The notes beneath the pieces were generated by a model. That model was not told where the DNA came from. It saw only the letters and a list, made by a program, of their open reading frames with translations, and did no database searches. Shown one piece after another: positions 1-7,431 of a DNA stretch of 12,573 bases. The stretch spans positions 1 to 12,573 of the forward strand of contig JAAZHK010000003.1 of NCBI GenBank assembly GCA_012510745.1, given 5' to 3'. The stretch is from Mycoplasmatota bacterium. Lineage in GTDB: Bacteria > Bacillota_I > Bacilli_A > RF39 > UBA660. The number at the start of each line of letters is the position of its first letter. The first letter of the stretch is position 1. Position numbers and translations under genes: made by a program.

Positions 1-34
1 CACCTGTGCTAGATATAAACATTACTTTTTTCAT
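1..34 (-). CDS. 5' end of a gene cut by the window, possibly an Alg14/PssD-like glycosyltransferase subunit
   Basis: Only the first 11 codons are in the window and read MKKVMFISSTG. A clear ribosome binding site (AAGGAG, about 41-46) lies six bases before the ATG at 34-32, so the start is well supported. The gene follows engB after a 29-base gap on the same strand and is probably the next gene of the ackA-nrnA-engB operon. A start of this kind followed by a glycine-rich loop is typical of PssD/CpsF/Alg14-type subunits, which form a membrane-bound UDP-sugar transferase with a partner. Eleven residues cannot prove this; other Rossmann-fold proteins start similarly. I am confident that a gene starts here, not confident of its identity. 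Confidence 0.5.
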   Translation of the reverse strand, partial: MKKVMFISSTG

Positions 35-63
35 TTTCGTCTCCTTGTTATTAAAAAGAAACA

Positions 64-657
64 TTAAAATGTTTCAATAGTTAAATCTTCTATTTTATTA
101 ATAATTAGGTTTTTACCTAATTTAGTAACACTAGAAAACAATACTAAATCATCTCCCATAACTAAATCAATAGTTGCTAATATTATCTTTAGATATTTTT
201 CTTGTTTATTTTTACTTATTTTATCTACTTTAGTAGCAACCAAAGTTACTGGGACATTATAGTATTTTAAAAAATTATACATAAGAACATCATCTTCACT
301 TGGTTTATGACGGAAATCAATTAACATAAAAACTCTTTTTAATACTTCTCTTTTTTCTAAATATTCTTCTATCATTAAACCAAATTTTTTTTGTTGTTCT
401 TTATTAACAGAAGCGTAACCATATCCTGGTGCATCAACTAAATAAAAATCTTTGTTAACAAAGTAAAAATTCAAAGTTTGAGTTTTTCCTGGTCTAGATG
501 AAGTGCGTGCTATAGATTTGCGGTTTACAATAGTATTAATAAAACTACTTTTTCCTACATTACTTCTTCCTACTAATAAGAATTCTGGCTTATCATCTGT
601 GGGATATTGACTTCTTCTGACTGCACTAATAGTCATATCTACTTCATTAATTCTCAT
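64..657 (-). CDS. engB: EngB (YsxC/YihA) ribosome biogenesis GTPase
   Basis: A TRAFAC-class GTPase of the EngB/YsxC family, needed for late assembly of the 50S ribosomal subunit in Bacillus. All motifs are visible: G1 GRSNVGKS at residues 30-37, the G2 region GKTQTLNF at 57-64, G3 DAPG at 75-78, G4 TKVD at 142-145 and G5 around FSS near 176. The length of about 197 residues is normal for the family. Two in-frame ATGs exist, at 663 and 657. The ribosome binding site AGGAG sits only two bases before the first but eight before the second, so I choose 657. The gene starts just past the nrnA stop (the ATG at 663 overlaps it as ATGA), so the two are probably translationally coupled. It is the third complete gene of the ackA-nrnA-engB operon. 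Confidence 0.95.
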   Translation of the reverse strand: MRINEVDMTISAVRRSQYPTDDKPEFLLVGRSNVGKSSFINTIVNRKSIARTSSRPGKTQTLNFYFVNKDFYLVDAPGYGYASVNKEQQKKFGLMIEEYLEKREVLKRVFMLIDFRHKPSEDDVLMYNFLKYYNVPVTLVATKVDKISKNKQEKYLKIILATIDLVMGDDLVLFSSVTKLGKNLIINKIEDLTIETF

Positions 658-659
658 AA

Positions 660-1604
660 TCATTTCTCCTTTTTATATTTTTTACAAACTATATCTAAAT
701 CTTCAATTAAAGATTCTGTTTCTTCAAATGATTGTAATCTAGCACCGCTAGCCATTTCATGACCACCACCATGGTATTTTTCAGCAATGTGATTTATAAT
801 AGGACCCCTTGATCTGATATTAATTCTTATCACTTCATTTTTTATATCTTCTGAAATAGTTGCCCATACAATAACTTCTTCTATAAAATTAAAATTGTTA
901 ACTAAGTTGCCAGCAGATGATGAATCAACATCAAACTTTTCTAATAATTCGTTAGTTAATTTTATGTAACCTAAACCGTTTTCAGTAACTATCATATGTT
1001 GTTCAATATAACCTTGTAATCTAACTTCTGATAAAGGTCTTAAATATACATTAGCATATAATTCTGCTAAATTAAAATCGTATTTTTTCATTAATTGTGA
1101 AACTGTTAAAAAGGTTTTACTTGTTGTGTTATTAAATAAAAAACGATTAGAATCTGACACTAGTCCCATAAATAATAATTCTGCAATATGTTTATTTTCT
1201 TTTAATTTAGTTTTTTTAATCATATCAATGATAATTTCACAAGTACTGGATTTAGCTGCATCTATATATTCAATATTAGCAAAAGTTTCAATATAAGGAT
1301 GATGATCTATTTTAATAATTTCGGTATATAAATCAATATTAGCAGCATCAATTCTTCTTTTATCAGGTGTATCTAACACTATTAATAAAGCATCTTTTAT
1401 ATCTTCTACTTTATCTAATTTACCTAAGTAATTAAATTTAGTTGATCCCATTCCTATTGCATAGACATTCTTTTTTGGAAAAGTTAATTTAATAGACTCT
1501 TTTAAAGCAATTTGACTAGCCATAGCGTCCGGATCTACCCCAATATGTCTAGCAATAACTATAGTATTATATTTCTTGATCTTTTTTACAATCTTTTTAA
1601 ACAT
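660..1604 (-). CDS. nrnA: NrnA-like DHH/DHHA1 phosphoesterase (nanoRNase / pAp or cyclic-dinucleotide-product phosphatase)
   Basis: A soluble DHH-family phosphoesterase of 314 residues. Metal-binding motifs appear in family order: HIGVDPDA at 20-27, DTPD at 78-81, DHH at 100-102 and the aspartate of GLVSDSNRF at 151. The DHHA1 substrate domain at the C-terminus carries GGGHEMASGA starting at 279. This is the architecture of Bacillus NrnA (YtqI), which degrades very short RNAs and dephosphorylates pAp; relatives cleave pApA or c-di-AMP. The exact substrate cannot be read from sequence. There is no membrane or PAS/GGDEF part, so it is not GdpP. The binding site TAGGAA includes the TAG stop of ackA, ten bases upstream, which suggests coupling. 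The gene ends in TGA, which supports the standard genetic code. Confidence 0.88.
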   Translation of the reverse strand: MFKKIVKKIKKYNTIVIARHIGVDPDAMASQIALKESIKLTFPKKNVYAIGMGSTKFNYLGKLDKVEDIKDALLIVLDTPDKRRIDAANIDLYTEIIKIDHHPYIETFANIEYIDAAKSSTCEIIIDMIKKTKLKENKHIAELLFMGLVSDSNRFLFNNTTSKTFLTVSQLMKKYDFNLAELYANVYLRPLSEVRLQGYIEQHMIVTENGLGYIKLTNELLEKFDVDSSSAGNLVNNFNFIEEVIVWATISEDIKNEVIRINIRSRGPIINHIAEKYHGGGHEMASGARLQSFEETESLIEDLDIVCKKYKKEK

Positions 1605-1614
1605 GATTTTATTC

Positions 1615-2799
1615 CTATCTATTTATTATATTTAAAGTATCTTTTGCTAACATTAATTCTTCATCAGTCGGAATAATATAAACAGCAACTTTTGAATCTT
1701 CAGTTGATATTTTTCTAAACTCACTGCGAATATTGTTTTTTTTCTCATCAATATAAATGCCTAAACAAGCTAAATTATCAATAATGTTTTTTCTAGTAAT
1801 AGGACTTTTTTCGCCAATACCACCAGCAAAACAAATTACATCTGCTCCATCTAATTGAACATAATAACTAGCTATATAATTAACTATTGATCTAACTAAT
1901 TTCTTTTGAGCCAAGATACAATTAGCATTACCATTAGCCATTCCTTCTTCAATATCTCGTGAATCTGAACTATATTCACTTATTCCTAATAAACCTGATT
2001 TGGTATTTAAATCATCAATTATTTGTTCTAATGTTTTTCCACTTTCTTTGATTAAATAAGGAATAAAAGATACATCTATATCACCACTTCTTGTTGCCAT
2101 AGTAATTCCTGCTAATGGAGTAAATCCCATCGATGTGTCAATTGATTTACCATCTTTTATAGCACAGATACTTCCGCCAGCTCCTAAATGGCAAGAAATG
2201 ATTTTCAATTTGGAACTTTTTAATTCTTGCATTATAGTTTCAGATATATAGCGGTGTGATGTTCCGTGAAATCCATATTTTCTGATTTTATAATCACGAT
2301 ACCAAGAATAAGGTACAGAATAAAGATAATTTGTTTCATCTATTGTTTGATGAAACGCGGTATCGAAAACTGCAACCATTGGAATATTAGGTAATATTTT
2401 TTTAAAGGCTTGAATTCCCATAATATGAGCAGGGTTATGAAGAGGAGCCAAATCTATAATATCAATTAAATCTTGAACAACCTTATCAGTAATTAAAACA
2501 GATTCTTTATAATCAATACCACCATGAACAATACGATGACCTATTCCATCTATATCTTCTAATTTTTCTATAATTTTTAATTCTACCAATTTATTTAATA
2601 AAATATTAACTGCATCGATATGATTATTTAAAGGAGCTTGATTTTCTATTTTTTGATCTTGAAATTTAATTTTATAGCCACTTACATCAGGATTACCTAT
2701 CCTTTCAAATAGACCATTAATTAACAATTTCTTTTGATTCATATTAAATAAACTAAATTTTAAAGAACTGCTGCCAGTATTGATTACCATTATTTTCAT
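1615..2799 (-). CDS. ackA: Acetate kinase
   Basis: Cytosolic acetate kinase, interconverting acetyl phosphate plus ADP and acetate plus ATP; in fermenters it gives substrate-level ATP. The 394 residues match the usual length. Visible motifs are NTGSSSLKF near the N-terminus (Asn7), R89 and HGG at 92-94, the catalytic Asp146 in FDTAFHQT, HGTSH at 178-182, the phosphate loop HLGAGGS at 204-210, Arg237 in TRSGD, FAGGIGE near 325-331, and the glutamates of TDEE at 378-381. The ASKHA actin-like fold is complete. The start has a good binding site (GAGGAAG) a few bases upstream. It is the first gene of an operon with nrnA and engB. The usual partner pta, phosphotransacetylase, is not in this window. 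Confidence 0.97.
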   Translation of the reverse strand: MKIMVINTGSSSLKFSLFNMNQKKLLINGLFERIGNPDVSGYKIKFQDQKIENQAPLNNHIDAVNILLNKLVELKIIEKLEDIDGIGHRIVHGGIDYKESVLITDKVVQDLIDIIDLAPLHNPAHIMGIQAFKKILPNIPMVAVFDTAFHQTIDETNYLYSVPYSWYRDYKIRKYGFHGTSHRYISETIMQELKSSKLKIISCHLGAGGSICAIKDGKSIDTSMGFTPLAGITMATRSGDIDVSFIPYLIKESGKTLEQIIDDLNTKSGLLGISEYSSDSRDIEEGMANGNANCILAQKKLVRSIVNYIASYYVQLDGADVICFAGGIGEKSPITRKNIIDNLACLGIYIDEKKNNIRSEFRKISTEDSKVAVYIIPTDEELMLAKDTLNIINR

Positions 2800-2819
2800 A
2801 CATCTTCCTCTTTCTAATA

Positions 2820-2830
2820 ATTATATTATA
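2820..2830 (-). promoter_or_regulatory. Putative promoter -10 region of the ackA-nrnA-engB operon
   Basis: On the minus strand two overlapping TATAAT hexamers (2830-2825 and 2825-2820) lie 20 to 30 bases before the ackA start and downstream of the spore-gene terminator. The best -35 candidate, TTGTCC, gives only a 15-base spacer to the second hexamer, so the -35 assignment is weak. The position between a terminator and an operon start supports a promoter here. Confidence 0.45.
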
Positions 2831-2867
2831 CTACAAATTAGGACAAATTAAAATCTCTTTTAAAAAG

Positions 2868-2919
2868 ATAAATAATAAAAAGCTCCTTGTATTTATTCAA
2901 GAAGCTTTTTATTATTTAT
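2868..2919 (-). terminator. Long intrinsic terminator after the spore protein gene
   Basis: Arms 2868-2889 and 2898-2919 pair over about 22 base pairs with a single C/A mismatch near the loop; the loop is the 8 bases 2890-2897. The distal arm on the minus strand is T-rich after its GC core (AGCTTTTT), so it can supply the U tract. The hairpin begins at the last base of the SASP stop codon. It isolates the spore gene from the ackA operon. Confidence 0.85.
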
Positions 2920-3134
2920 TATTTACCACTAGATTGATTACTATAATTTCCACCAATTTGGTTTAATCCGTTTTGAACTAAACGTCTAGTAATTTCTCCA
3001 CCAACTGATCCGTTAGCTCTTGATGTTGCATCAGGTCCTAAATTAACACCAAATTCATTAGCTATTTCATATTTCATTCTATCAATTGCTTGTTGAGCAC
3101 CAGGTACGTATAATTTACCTTTATTTTGATTCAC
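2919..3134 (-). CDS. Alpha/beta-type small acid-soluble spore protein (SASP)
   Basis: A 71-residue DNA-binding spore protein. Proteins of this family coat the DNA of dormant spores, protect it from UV and heat, and are degraded by the GPR protease at germination. The family hallmarks are both present: the GPR cleavage region around YEIANEFGVNLG (residues 22-33) and the block RANGSVGGEITRRLV (39-53). The start is GTG, preceded at nine bases by a near-perfect AGGAGG binding site; no other start fits. It stands alone between thiI and the ackA operon and ends in a strong hairpin, as expected of a gene with its own developmental promoter (sigma-G in Bacillus). I could not find a convincing sigma-G promoter in the 71-base gap. 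Confidence 0.95.
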   Translation of the reverse strand: MNQNKGKLYVPGAQQAIDRMKYEIANEFGVNLGPDATSRANGSVGGEITRRLVQNGLNQIGGNYSNQSSGK

Positions 3135-3178
3135 TTATTTTCACCTCCTATACATTTTTAGGTTGTGAAATTTTTTTT

Positions 3179-3203
3179 AAAAAATACCTTATTTATGTTG
3201 GTA
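3179..3203 (-). terminator. Weak candidate terminator after thiI
   Basis: On the minus strand TACC (3188-3185 on its far side) pairs with GGTA across an 11-base loop and is followed by six Ts (3184-3179). The stem is only four base pairs, perhaps six with a bulge, so thiI transcripts may run through into the spore gene. It is reported because it is the only terminator-like structure between the two genes. Confidence 0.3.
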
Positions 3204-3205
3204 AT

Positions 3206-4387
3206 TTATAGCAATTCATTTTTTATTTTTTCTGAATTTACTTTAACTATAATTAATTTTTCAATCGCTTGATTAATCATCTTTTCATAATCAAATTTTT
3301 CTTCCATTATCTTAGATTTAGTTAATTTAGGATTAATAACTGGATGTTTTGGTACAAAGATAGTACAACAATCTTCATAAGGCAAAATACTTGTTTCATA
3401 AGTACCAATTTTTTTACTTATATTAATAATTTCTAATTTATCTAAACACGCTAACGGGCGAATAATTGGAAAATTAGTAACTTCATTAACTACTAGCAAA
3501 CTAGTTAAAGTTTGGCTAGCAACTTGACCAATTGATTCACCATTAATAATTGTTTGATAATTCATTTTTTTTACTAATTTTTCCATTATACGATACATCA
3601 TTCGACGCATAATAGTAATAGCATATGTATTATCTGTATATTTATAAATGGCTTCTTGAATTTCAGTAAAAGGAATAATATAAAGATTAATATTATCTGT
3701 ATAATTAGTTAAGATTTTACATAAATTTATAACTTTATTTCTAGCTTCTAAACTAGTATATGGCATAGATTCAAAATAAACAGCATCTAATTTTATGCCT
3801 CTTTTAGCAGCTAAGTAAAAAGCTACGGGGGAATCTATTCCGCCACTTAACATTACTAATCCACGTCCTAAAGTACCTACAGGATAACCTCCTAATCCTC
3901 GATAAGAATTAGTATATATATAACTATAATATTGTCTTATTTCAATATTTAACAACAATTCTGGGTTGTGAACATCGACTTTTAACTTTTTAAAATTATT
4001 TAAAATAAAACTGCCAATCATTTTAGAAAAATCAACACTTGAAATATTAAAGTTTTTATCACTTCTTTTAGTTTTGACTTTAAAGGTTTTTATTTTTTCT
4101 TGTTTTAACATATTAATTATAGTGTTTTTTATATCTTGTTCATTAGTTGAAACTTTATTTGCTACATGAAACGTATGAAGTCCAAAAATGTTTTTAAGTT
4201 TGGATAAGATAAGTTCTAAATCATTTTCATTGAATTCAATATACATTCTAGAGATTTCTTTTGTTATATTAACTTCATAATTTTTTAATTTTCTTTTAAT
4301 ATTTTGATATAAGGTATTAATAAAGAGATTTCTATTCCCTTTTTTAGTTGTTAATTCTCCATATTTAATTAAAATTACTTTCTTCAT
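3206..4387 (-). CDS. thiI: ThiI, tRNA 4-thiouridine synthetase (sulfurtransferase)
   Basis: ATP-dependent tRNA sulfurtransferase that makes 4-thiouridine at tRNA position 8; in some bacteria it also feeds thiamine synthesis. The 393 residues show an N-terminal ferredoxin-like/THUMP part (to about residue 165), a PP-loop SGGIDSP at 181-187 for adenylating the uridine, NGESIGQVASQ at about 282-292, and the segment DCCTIFVPKHP at 339-349. There is no C-terminal rhodanese domain, as in Bacillus ThiI and unlike E. coli. The gene starts three bases after the cysteine desulfurase gene and its GGGGAA binding site lies in that gene's last codons, so the two are coupled. The pairing mirrors nifZ-thiI of B. 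subtilis, where the desulfurase donates sulfur directly to ThiI. A dedicated role in tRNA thiolation is therefore the likely function; thiamine synthesis genes are absent here. Confidence 0.95.
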   Translation of the reverse strand: MKKVILIKYGELTTKKGNRNLFINTLYQNIKRKLKNYEVNITKEISRMYIEFNENDLELILSKLKNIFGLHTFHVANKVSTNEQDIKNTIINMLKQEKIKTFKVKTKRSDKNFNISSVDFSKMIGSFILNNFKKLKVDVHNPELLLNIEIRQYYSYIYTNSYRGLGGYPVGTLGRGLVMLSGGIDSPVAFYLAAKRGIKLDAVYFESMPYTSLEARNKVINLCKILTNYTDNINLYIIPFTEIQEAIYKYTDNTYAITIMRRMMYRIMEKLVKKMNYQTIINGESIGQVASQTLTSLLVVNEVTNFPIIRPLACLDKLEIINISKKIGTYETSILPYEDCCTIFVPKHPVINPKLTKSKIMEEKFDYEKMINQAIEKLIIVKVNSEKIKNELL

Positions 4388-4390
4388 TTA

Positions 4391-5524
4391 TTATTCCCCT
4401 TTTTTTAAAATTAATTTATTTAAAATGTTTTTTAATTTTTTAACAAATGTTATTATTTCTTTTTCTGTAGTTAAATGTGATAAACTAATTCTTAATGAAG
4501 TTTCAGAAATAGGTAAAGATTTATGCATAGCAACAAGTGTTAATGATGCATCACCTTTTGAACAAGCTGTTTGAGTTGTTATATATATATCTTCTTCTTC
4601 TAAAGCATGAATAATTGTTTCAGGTTTTATTAAAGGAATACTTATATTAACTATGTGAGGAATACAATAACTATTACTATTAACAAAAACCTCTGGTATT
4701 TTATTTAACAACATAATTAAATATCTATTTAAATTTAAAACATAATCATATTGATTATCAAGATTAGTTATAACTAATCTCAAAGATTTAGCTATTGATA
4801 CAATTAAACCTAAAGCGGGAGTACCACTACGATAAACAGTAGTACTTTTGCCACCATGAATAAGAGGAGTTAGATTAATATGCTTTTTCTTGATTAACAA
4901 ACCTATTCCTTTTAAACCATAAAATTTATGCCCACTACAAGAAAATAGGTCAATATTTTTTAAATTAATTTTGATTTTACCAACAGCATTTGTACCATCG
5001 ACGTGGAATATTGTTGTTTGGCTTATTTCCCTTATTATGTTTCCAATTTCCTCTATTGGTTGTTTAATACCAACCTCGCTATTAACTAAAGCTATTGTTA
5101 CTATAAGAGGTTTTTCTTTCAACAATTTTTTTAAATGTTCCAAATCTATTAAACCGTTTTCTAAAATATTTAAATAATTAACTTTATAACCATTTTCTTT
5201 CATATAATTTACTGTTTCTAAAATGCTAGAATGTTCCATTTTAGTTGTAATAATATGCTTAGAACGCGATGGATAACTATGACATATTCCTTTAATTGCC
5301 AAATTGTTTGATTCGCTACCACTACTTGTATAAATTACTTCATCTGGCAATATATTAAATAAATTAGCTATTTGTTCTGTTGCTTCATCCATTAACTTTT
5401 TACTTTCAACACCTAATTTGTGAATAGAGTTTGGATTACCAATATAATTATTAGATACTTTAAAAAAAGTATCTAATACTTCTTTATTAACGGGAGTTGT
5501 AGCAGAATAATCTAAATAAATCAT
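4391..5524 (-). CDS. Cysteine desulfurase (NifS/IscS family, NifZ-like partner of ThiI)
   Basis: PLP-dependent aminotransferase-fold enzyme that takes sulfur from cysteine as a persulfide. From the ATG at 5524 it has about 377 residues. Visible are DYSATTP at 5-11, the cofactor-stacking His98 in MEHSS, Asp176 in HVDGT, the Schiff-base Lys200 in SGHKF, and the catalytic Cys321 in TACSKG. The residue that is usually Gln three places after the Asp is Asn179 here. I prefer the start at 5524 because MIYLDYSATTP is the normal N-terminus and GGTG lies seven bases upstream; a TTG at 5548 would add eight residues without family support. It is coupled to thiI, so tRNA thiolation is the likely job rather than general Fe-S assembly. 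NifZ is the functional analogue I infer; orthology is not proven. Confidence 0.93.
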   Translation of the reverse strand: MIYLDYSATTPVNKEVLDTFFKVSNNYIGNPNSIHKLGVESKKLMDEATEQIANLFNILPDEVIYTSSGSESNNLAIKGICHSYPSRSKHIITTKMEHSSILETVNYMKENGYKVNYLNILENGLIDLEHLKKLLKEKPLIVTIALVNSEVGIKQPIEEIGNIIREISQTTIFHVDGTNAVGKIKINLKNIDLFSCSGHKFYGLKGIGLLIKKKHINLTPLIHGGKSTTVYRSGTPALGLIVSIAKSLRLVITNLDNQYDYVLNLNRYLIMLLNKIPEVFVNSNSYCIPHIVNISIPLIKPETIIHALEEEDIYITTQTACSKGDASLTLVAMHKSLPISETSLRISLSHLTTEKEIITFVKKLKNILNKLILKKGE

Positions 5525-5539
5525 AAAATCACCAAAATT

Positions 5540-5569
5540 ATTATACAAGTAATTATCTTTATTTGAAAA
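5540..5569 (-). promoter_or_regulatory. Putative promoter for the cysteine desulfurase-thiI pair
   Basis: On the minus strand a perfect TATAAT (5545-5540) lies 15 bases before the ATG and an 18-base spacer separates it from TTTTCA (5569-5564), a 4/6 match to the -35 box. It follows directly after the ezrA terminator. The -10 is very close to the start codon, leaving an extremely short leader. Confidence 0.45.
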
Positions 5570-5571
5570 TC

Positions 5572-5597
5572 AAAAAAAGGATTATAATAATCCTTTT
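5572..5597 (-). terminator. Intrinsic terminator of ezrA
   Basis: Arms 5575-5584 and 5588-5597 form a perfect 10-base-pair stem (AAAAGGATTA and its complement) with a three-base loop. On the minus strand the stem runs into a tract of seven Ts. The upstream arm includes two bases of the ezrA stop codon. Confidence 0.85.
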
Positions 5598-7314
5598 AAT
5601 TTTTACGACTATAAATATTTAATAATTTTTTGTGAATACCTGGTTCTATTAAATCAATTGTATTAATCGAAATTGTTAAGGCCTGTTTATAATTACCTTT
5701 AAAAAAGTATTTTTCAGCACTTAATAAACCTTGATTAATATCTTTATAAGTACTTCTAAAACGATTGCCATACATCACAGCCATTTCAGCTAATTGGGCT
5801 GTTTTTATCATTTCATTAGTAGTGTTATATAATTTTAATACTAAATCACGGGCTGTGTCTACTCTGATATTTAATGTTTTTATAACTATTGGTTTCTTTT
5901 CTAATTCTTTAACGATTTCAATTATTGATTCATTAGCTTCAGCTAATTCTACAAAATAATTATCAGTAATAATCGGAAGTTTGTAACTTCTAATTCGTAA
6001 TTTACATTGTTTTAATAACTCTTCTATTTCATCTAATTGCTCACGAGCTCTTATTTCATCATCATACATACTTCCTAGTGATTTTAAAGAAGAATCTAAA
6101 GATATTTCTAATTCCTTTAATCTAACTGATAAAACATCTATATCACGAGTAATACGAGAATATGGAAATGATTTATTTTTAACTTGAATCATTAAATCTT
6201 TGAAATCAGTATTAATACTCATCAAGTTACTATTAACATCATCAATTACTTCAATATCTTTATTAGTTAAATCATACATGTTTTTTATATCTTCTATTTG
6301 ATTATATATATCATTAACAATACGATTAATTTTATTTAATTTATTTTCAAAATTTTTAGCAGCATCTTCAAAAACTCTTCTTGATAATTTTTCTTTTTCA
6401 AAATCATTAAACATTCCCTCTAAATATTCAACAATTGTTTTTAATTCAAATAAACATTCTTCTAAATTTAAAACTTTTATACGATCTAATATATTATTAA
6501 TATTTTTATTTGTTTCACTTAAATTATATTCAATATTTAAATAATCTAAAGGATATTCTTGTTTCAGCATTATTTCATATATATCCTTAATTTGTTCAAT
6601 TTTTTTAGGAATAATTTTTTTAATTAAAAGGATTAAATCAGGAACTTCTTTAATTATAATTCCCATATGATCAATCATTGAGTCTAAAGCTTTTACCACA
6701 TGGATTACATCATTGTATTCATTATTTTCCATTACATGTTCAAAGTCAGCAAATCTTTTTTCAATATTTTCAAATTGTAATTCTATTACAGGTGTAATTT
6801 CATCATATTCTTTTTTGTGAAGTGAAAAAATATTAGTTAATTCTCTATATTTAACTTTTAATTTAGTTATAATATCACGATATTTTTCTTCGCTTAAAGT
6901 AATTTCTTTTATTTCTTCAAGAAGTTTACTAGCTGAAACATTAGCACGATAAACTTCTATTTCTGTTTGAGCTAATTTAAGTTGATATGTTTTATTATCT
7001 TTTTTATTAGAAAAGAGATCTAATTCAATAATCATATCATTAATTTTAGTAATTCGATCGTTTTTAATAATTTCGAATTTTCTTTGCCAACTTTGATATT
7101 TTTCTTCAAGTTTTTCACTTTTTATTAATGCTTCAATTTTAGACAATTCTGATAAAACAGGCGTTGAAATTATAATGTTTTTATCGCGATCCAATTTTTC
7201 TATTATTTTTGATTTTTTTGTTTTTCGATATTTATTAATCAAGAATAAAATTACAATAATATTAATTATTGCTATAACACAATATGTAACTACCATTATA
7301 ATTACTTGATCCAT
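5596..7314 (-). CDS. ezrA: EzrA, septation ring formation regulator
   Basis: A membrane-anchored coiled-coil protein of Bacilli that binds FtsZ, prevents misplaced Z rings and links division to cell-wall synthesis. The 572 residues match the family (about 560-570). One N-terminal membrane segment lies at about residues 4-26, followed by the basic stretch KYRKTKKSK, so the remaining 540 residues are cytoplasmic. That part is almost wholly helical and charged, as expected of the spectrin-like repeats. Near the C-terminus the family signature NRFRSTYKDINQGLLSAE is followed by a helical end (YFFKGNYKQAL). The start ATG at 7314 has GAGG seven bases upstream. It is a single-gene unit with its own promoter and terminator. 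EzrA is essentially confined to Bacilli, so it is a good taxonomic marker here. Confidence 0.93.
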   Translation of the reverse strand: MDQVIIMVVTYCVIAIINIIVILFLINKYRKTKKSKIIEKLDRDKNIIISTPVLSELSKIEALIKSEKLEEKYQSWQRKFEIIKNDRITKINDMIIELDLFSNKKDNKTYQLKLAQTEIEVYRANVSASKLLEEIKEITLSEEKYRDIITKLKVKYRELTNIFSLHKKEYDEITPVIELQFENIEKRFADFEHVMENNEYNDVIHVVKALDSMIDHMGIIIKEVPDLILLIKKIIPKKIEQIKDIYEIMLKQEYPLDYLNIEYNLSETNKNINNILDRIKVLNLEECLFELKTIVEYLEGMFNDFEKEKLSRRVFEDAAKNFENKLNKINRIVNDIYNQIEDIKNMYDLTNKDIEVIDDVNSNLMSINTDFKDLMIQVKNKSFPYSRITRDIDVLSVRLKELEISLDSSLKSLGSMYDDEIRAREQLDEIEELLKQCKLRIRSYKLPIITDNYFVELAEANESIIEIVKELEKKPIVIKTLNIRVDTARDLVLKLYNTTNEMIKTAQLAEMAVMYGNRFRSTYKDINQGLLSAEKYFFKGNYKQALTISINTIDLIEPGIHKKLLNIYSRKN

Positions 7315-7341
7315 ATTATCGCCTCAAATCTATTCTACTAC

Positions 7342-7371
7342 ATTTTAACATAATTCTCATACTAACTACAA
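7342..7371 (-). promoter_or_regulatory. Putative extended -10 promoter of ezrA
   Basis: On the minus strand TG-T-TAAAAT (7350-7342) is an extended -10 element 27 bases before the ezrA start. TTGTAG (7371-7366) is a weak -35 at an 18-base spacing. It lies just after the terminator of the preceding gene. Confidence 0.5.
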
Positions 7372-7394
7372 TATAATTTGACAAATTTTGCAAA

Positions 7395-7431
7395 ATAAAA
7401 AACCTTCTTTTATTTTTAATAGAAGAAGGTT
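7395..7431 (-). terminator. Intrinsic terminator of the phosphoglycerol transferase gene
   Basis: Arms 7401-7409 and 7423-7431 pair perfectly over nine base pairs (AACCTTCTT), with a 13-base loop, and on the minus strand the stem runs into a T-rich tail (7402-7392). The stop codon of the coding sequence (7416-7418) lies inside the loop, so the last codons form the first arm of the hairpin. Confidence 0.82.

Noticed and set aside
660..662. Mycoplasma-type code with TGA as Trp
   Set aside because: nrnA ends at TGA right where the family ends, all conserved Trp codons are TGG, and no TGA appears inside conserved domains.
3134..3215. Sigma-G promoter for the spore protein gene (TGAAT in the thiI end and CATAAAT as -10)
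   Set aside because: The spacing is about 15 bases instead of the usual 17-19 and the -10 does not fit CATnnTA. It also overlaps the weak thiI hairpin.
4971..5177. Open frame of 68 codons on the plus strand
   Set aside because: It lies wholly inside the conserved cysteine desulfurase gene on the other strand and has no ribosome binding site or family resemblance.
5765..5959. Open frame of 64 codons on the plus strand
   Set aside because: It is antisense to the conserved C-terminal part of ezrA; composition explains it.
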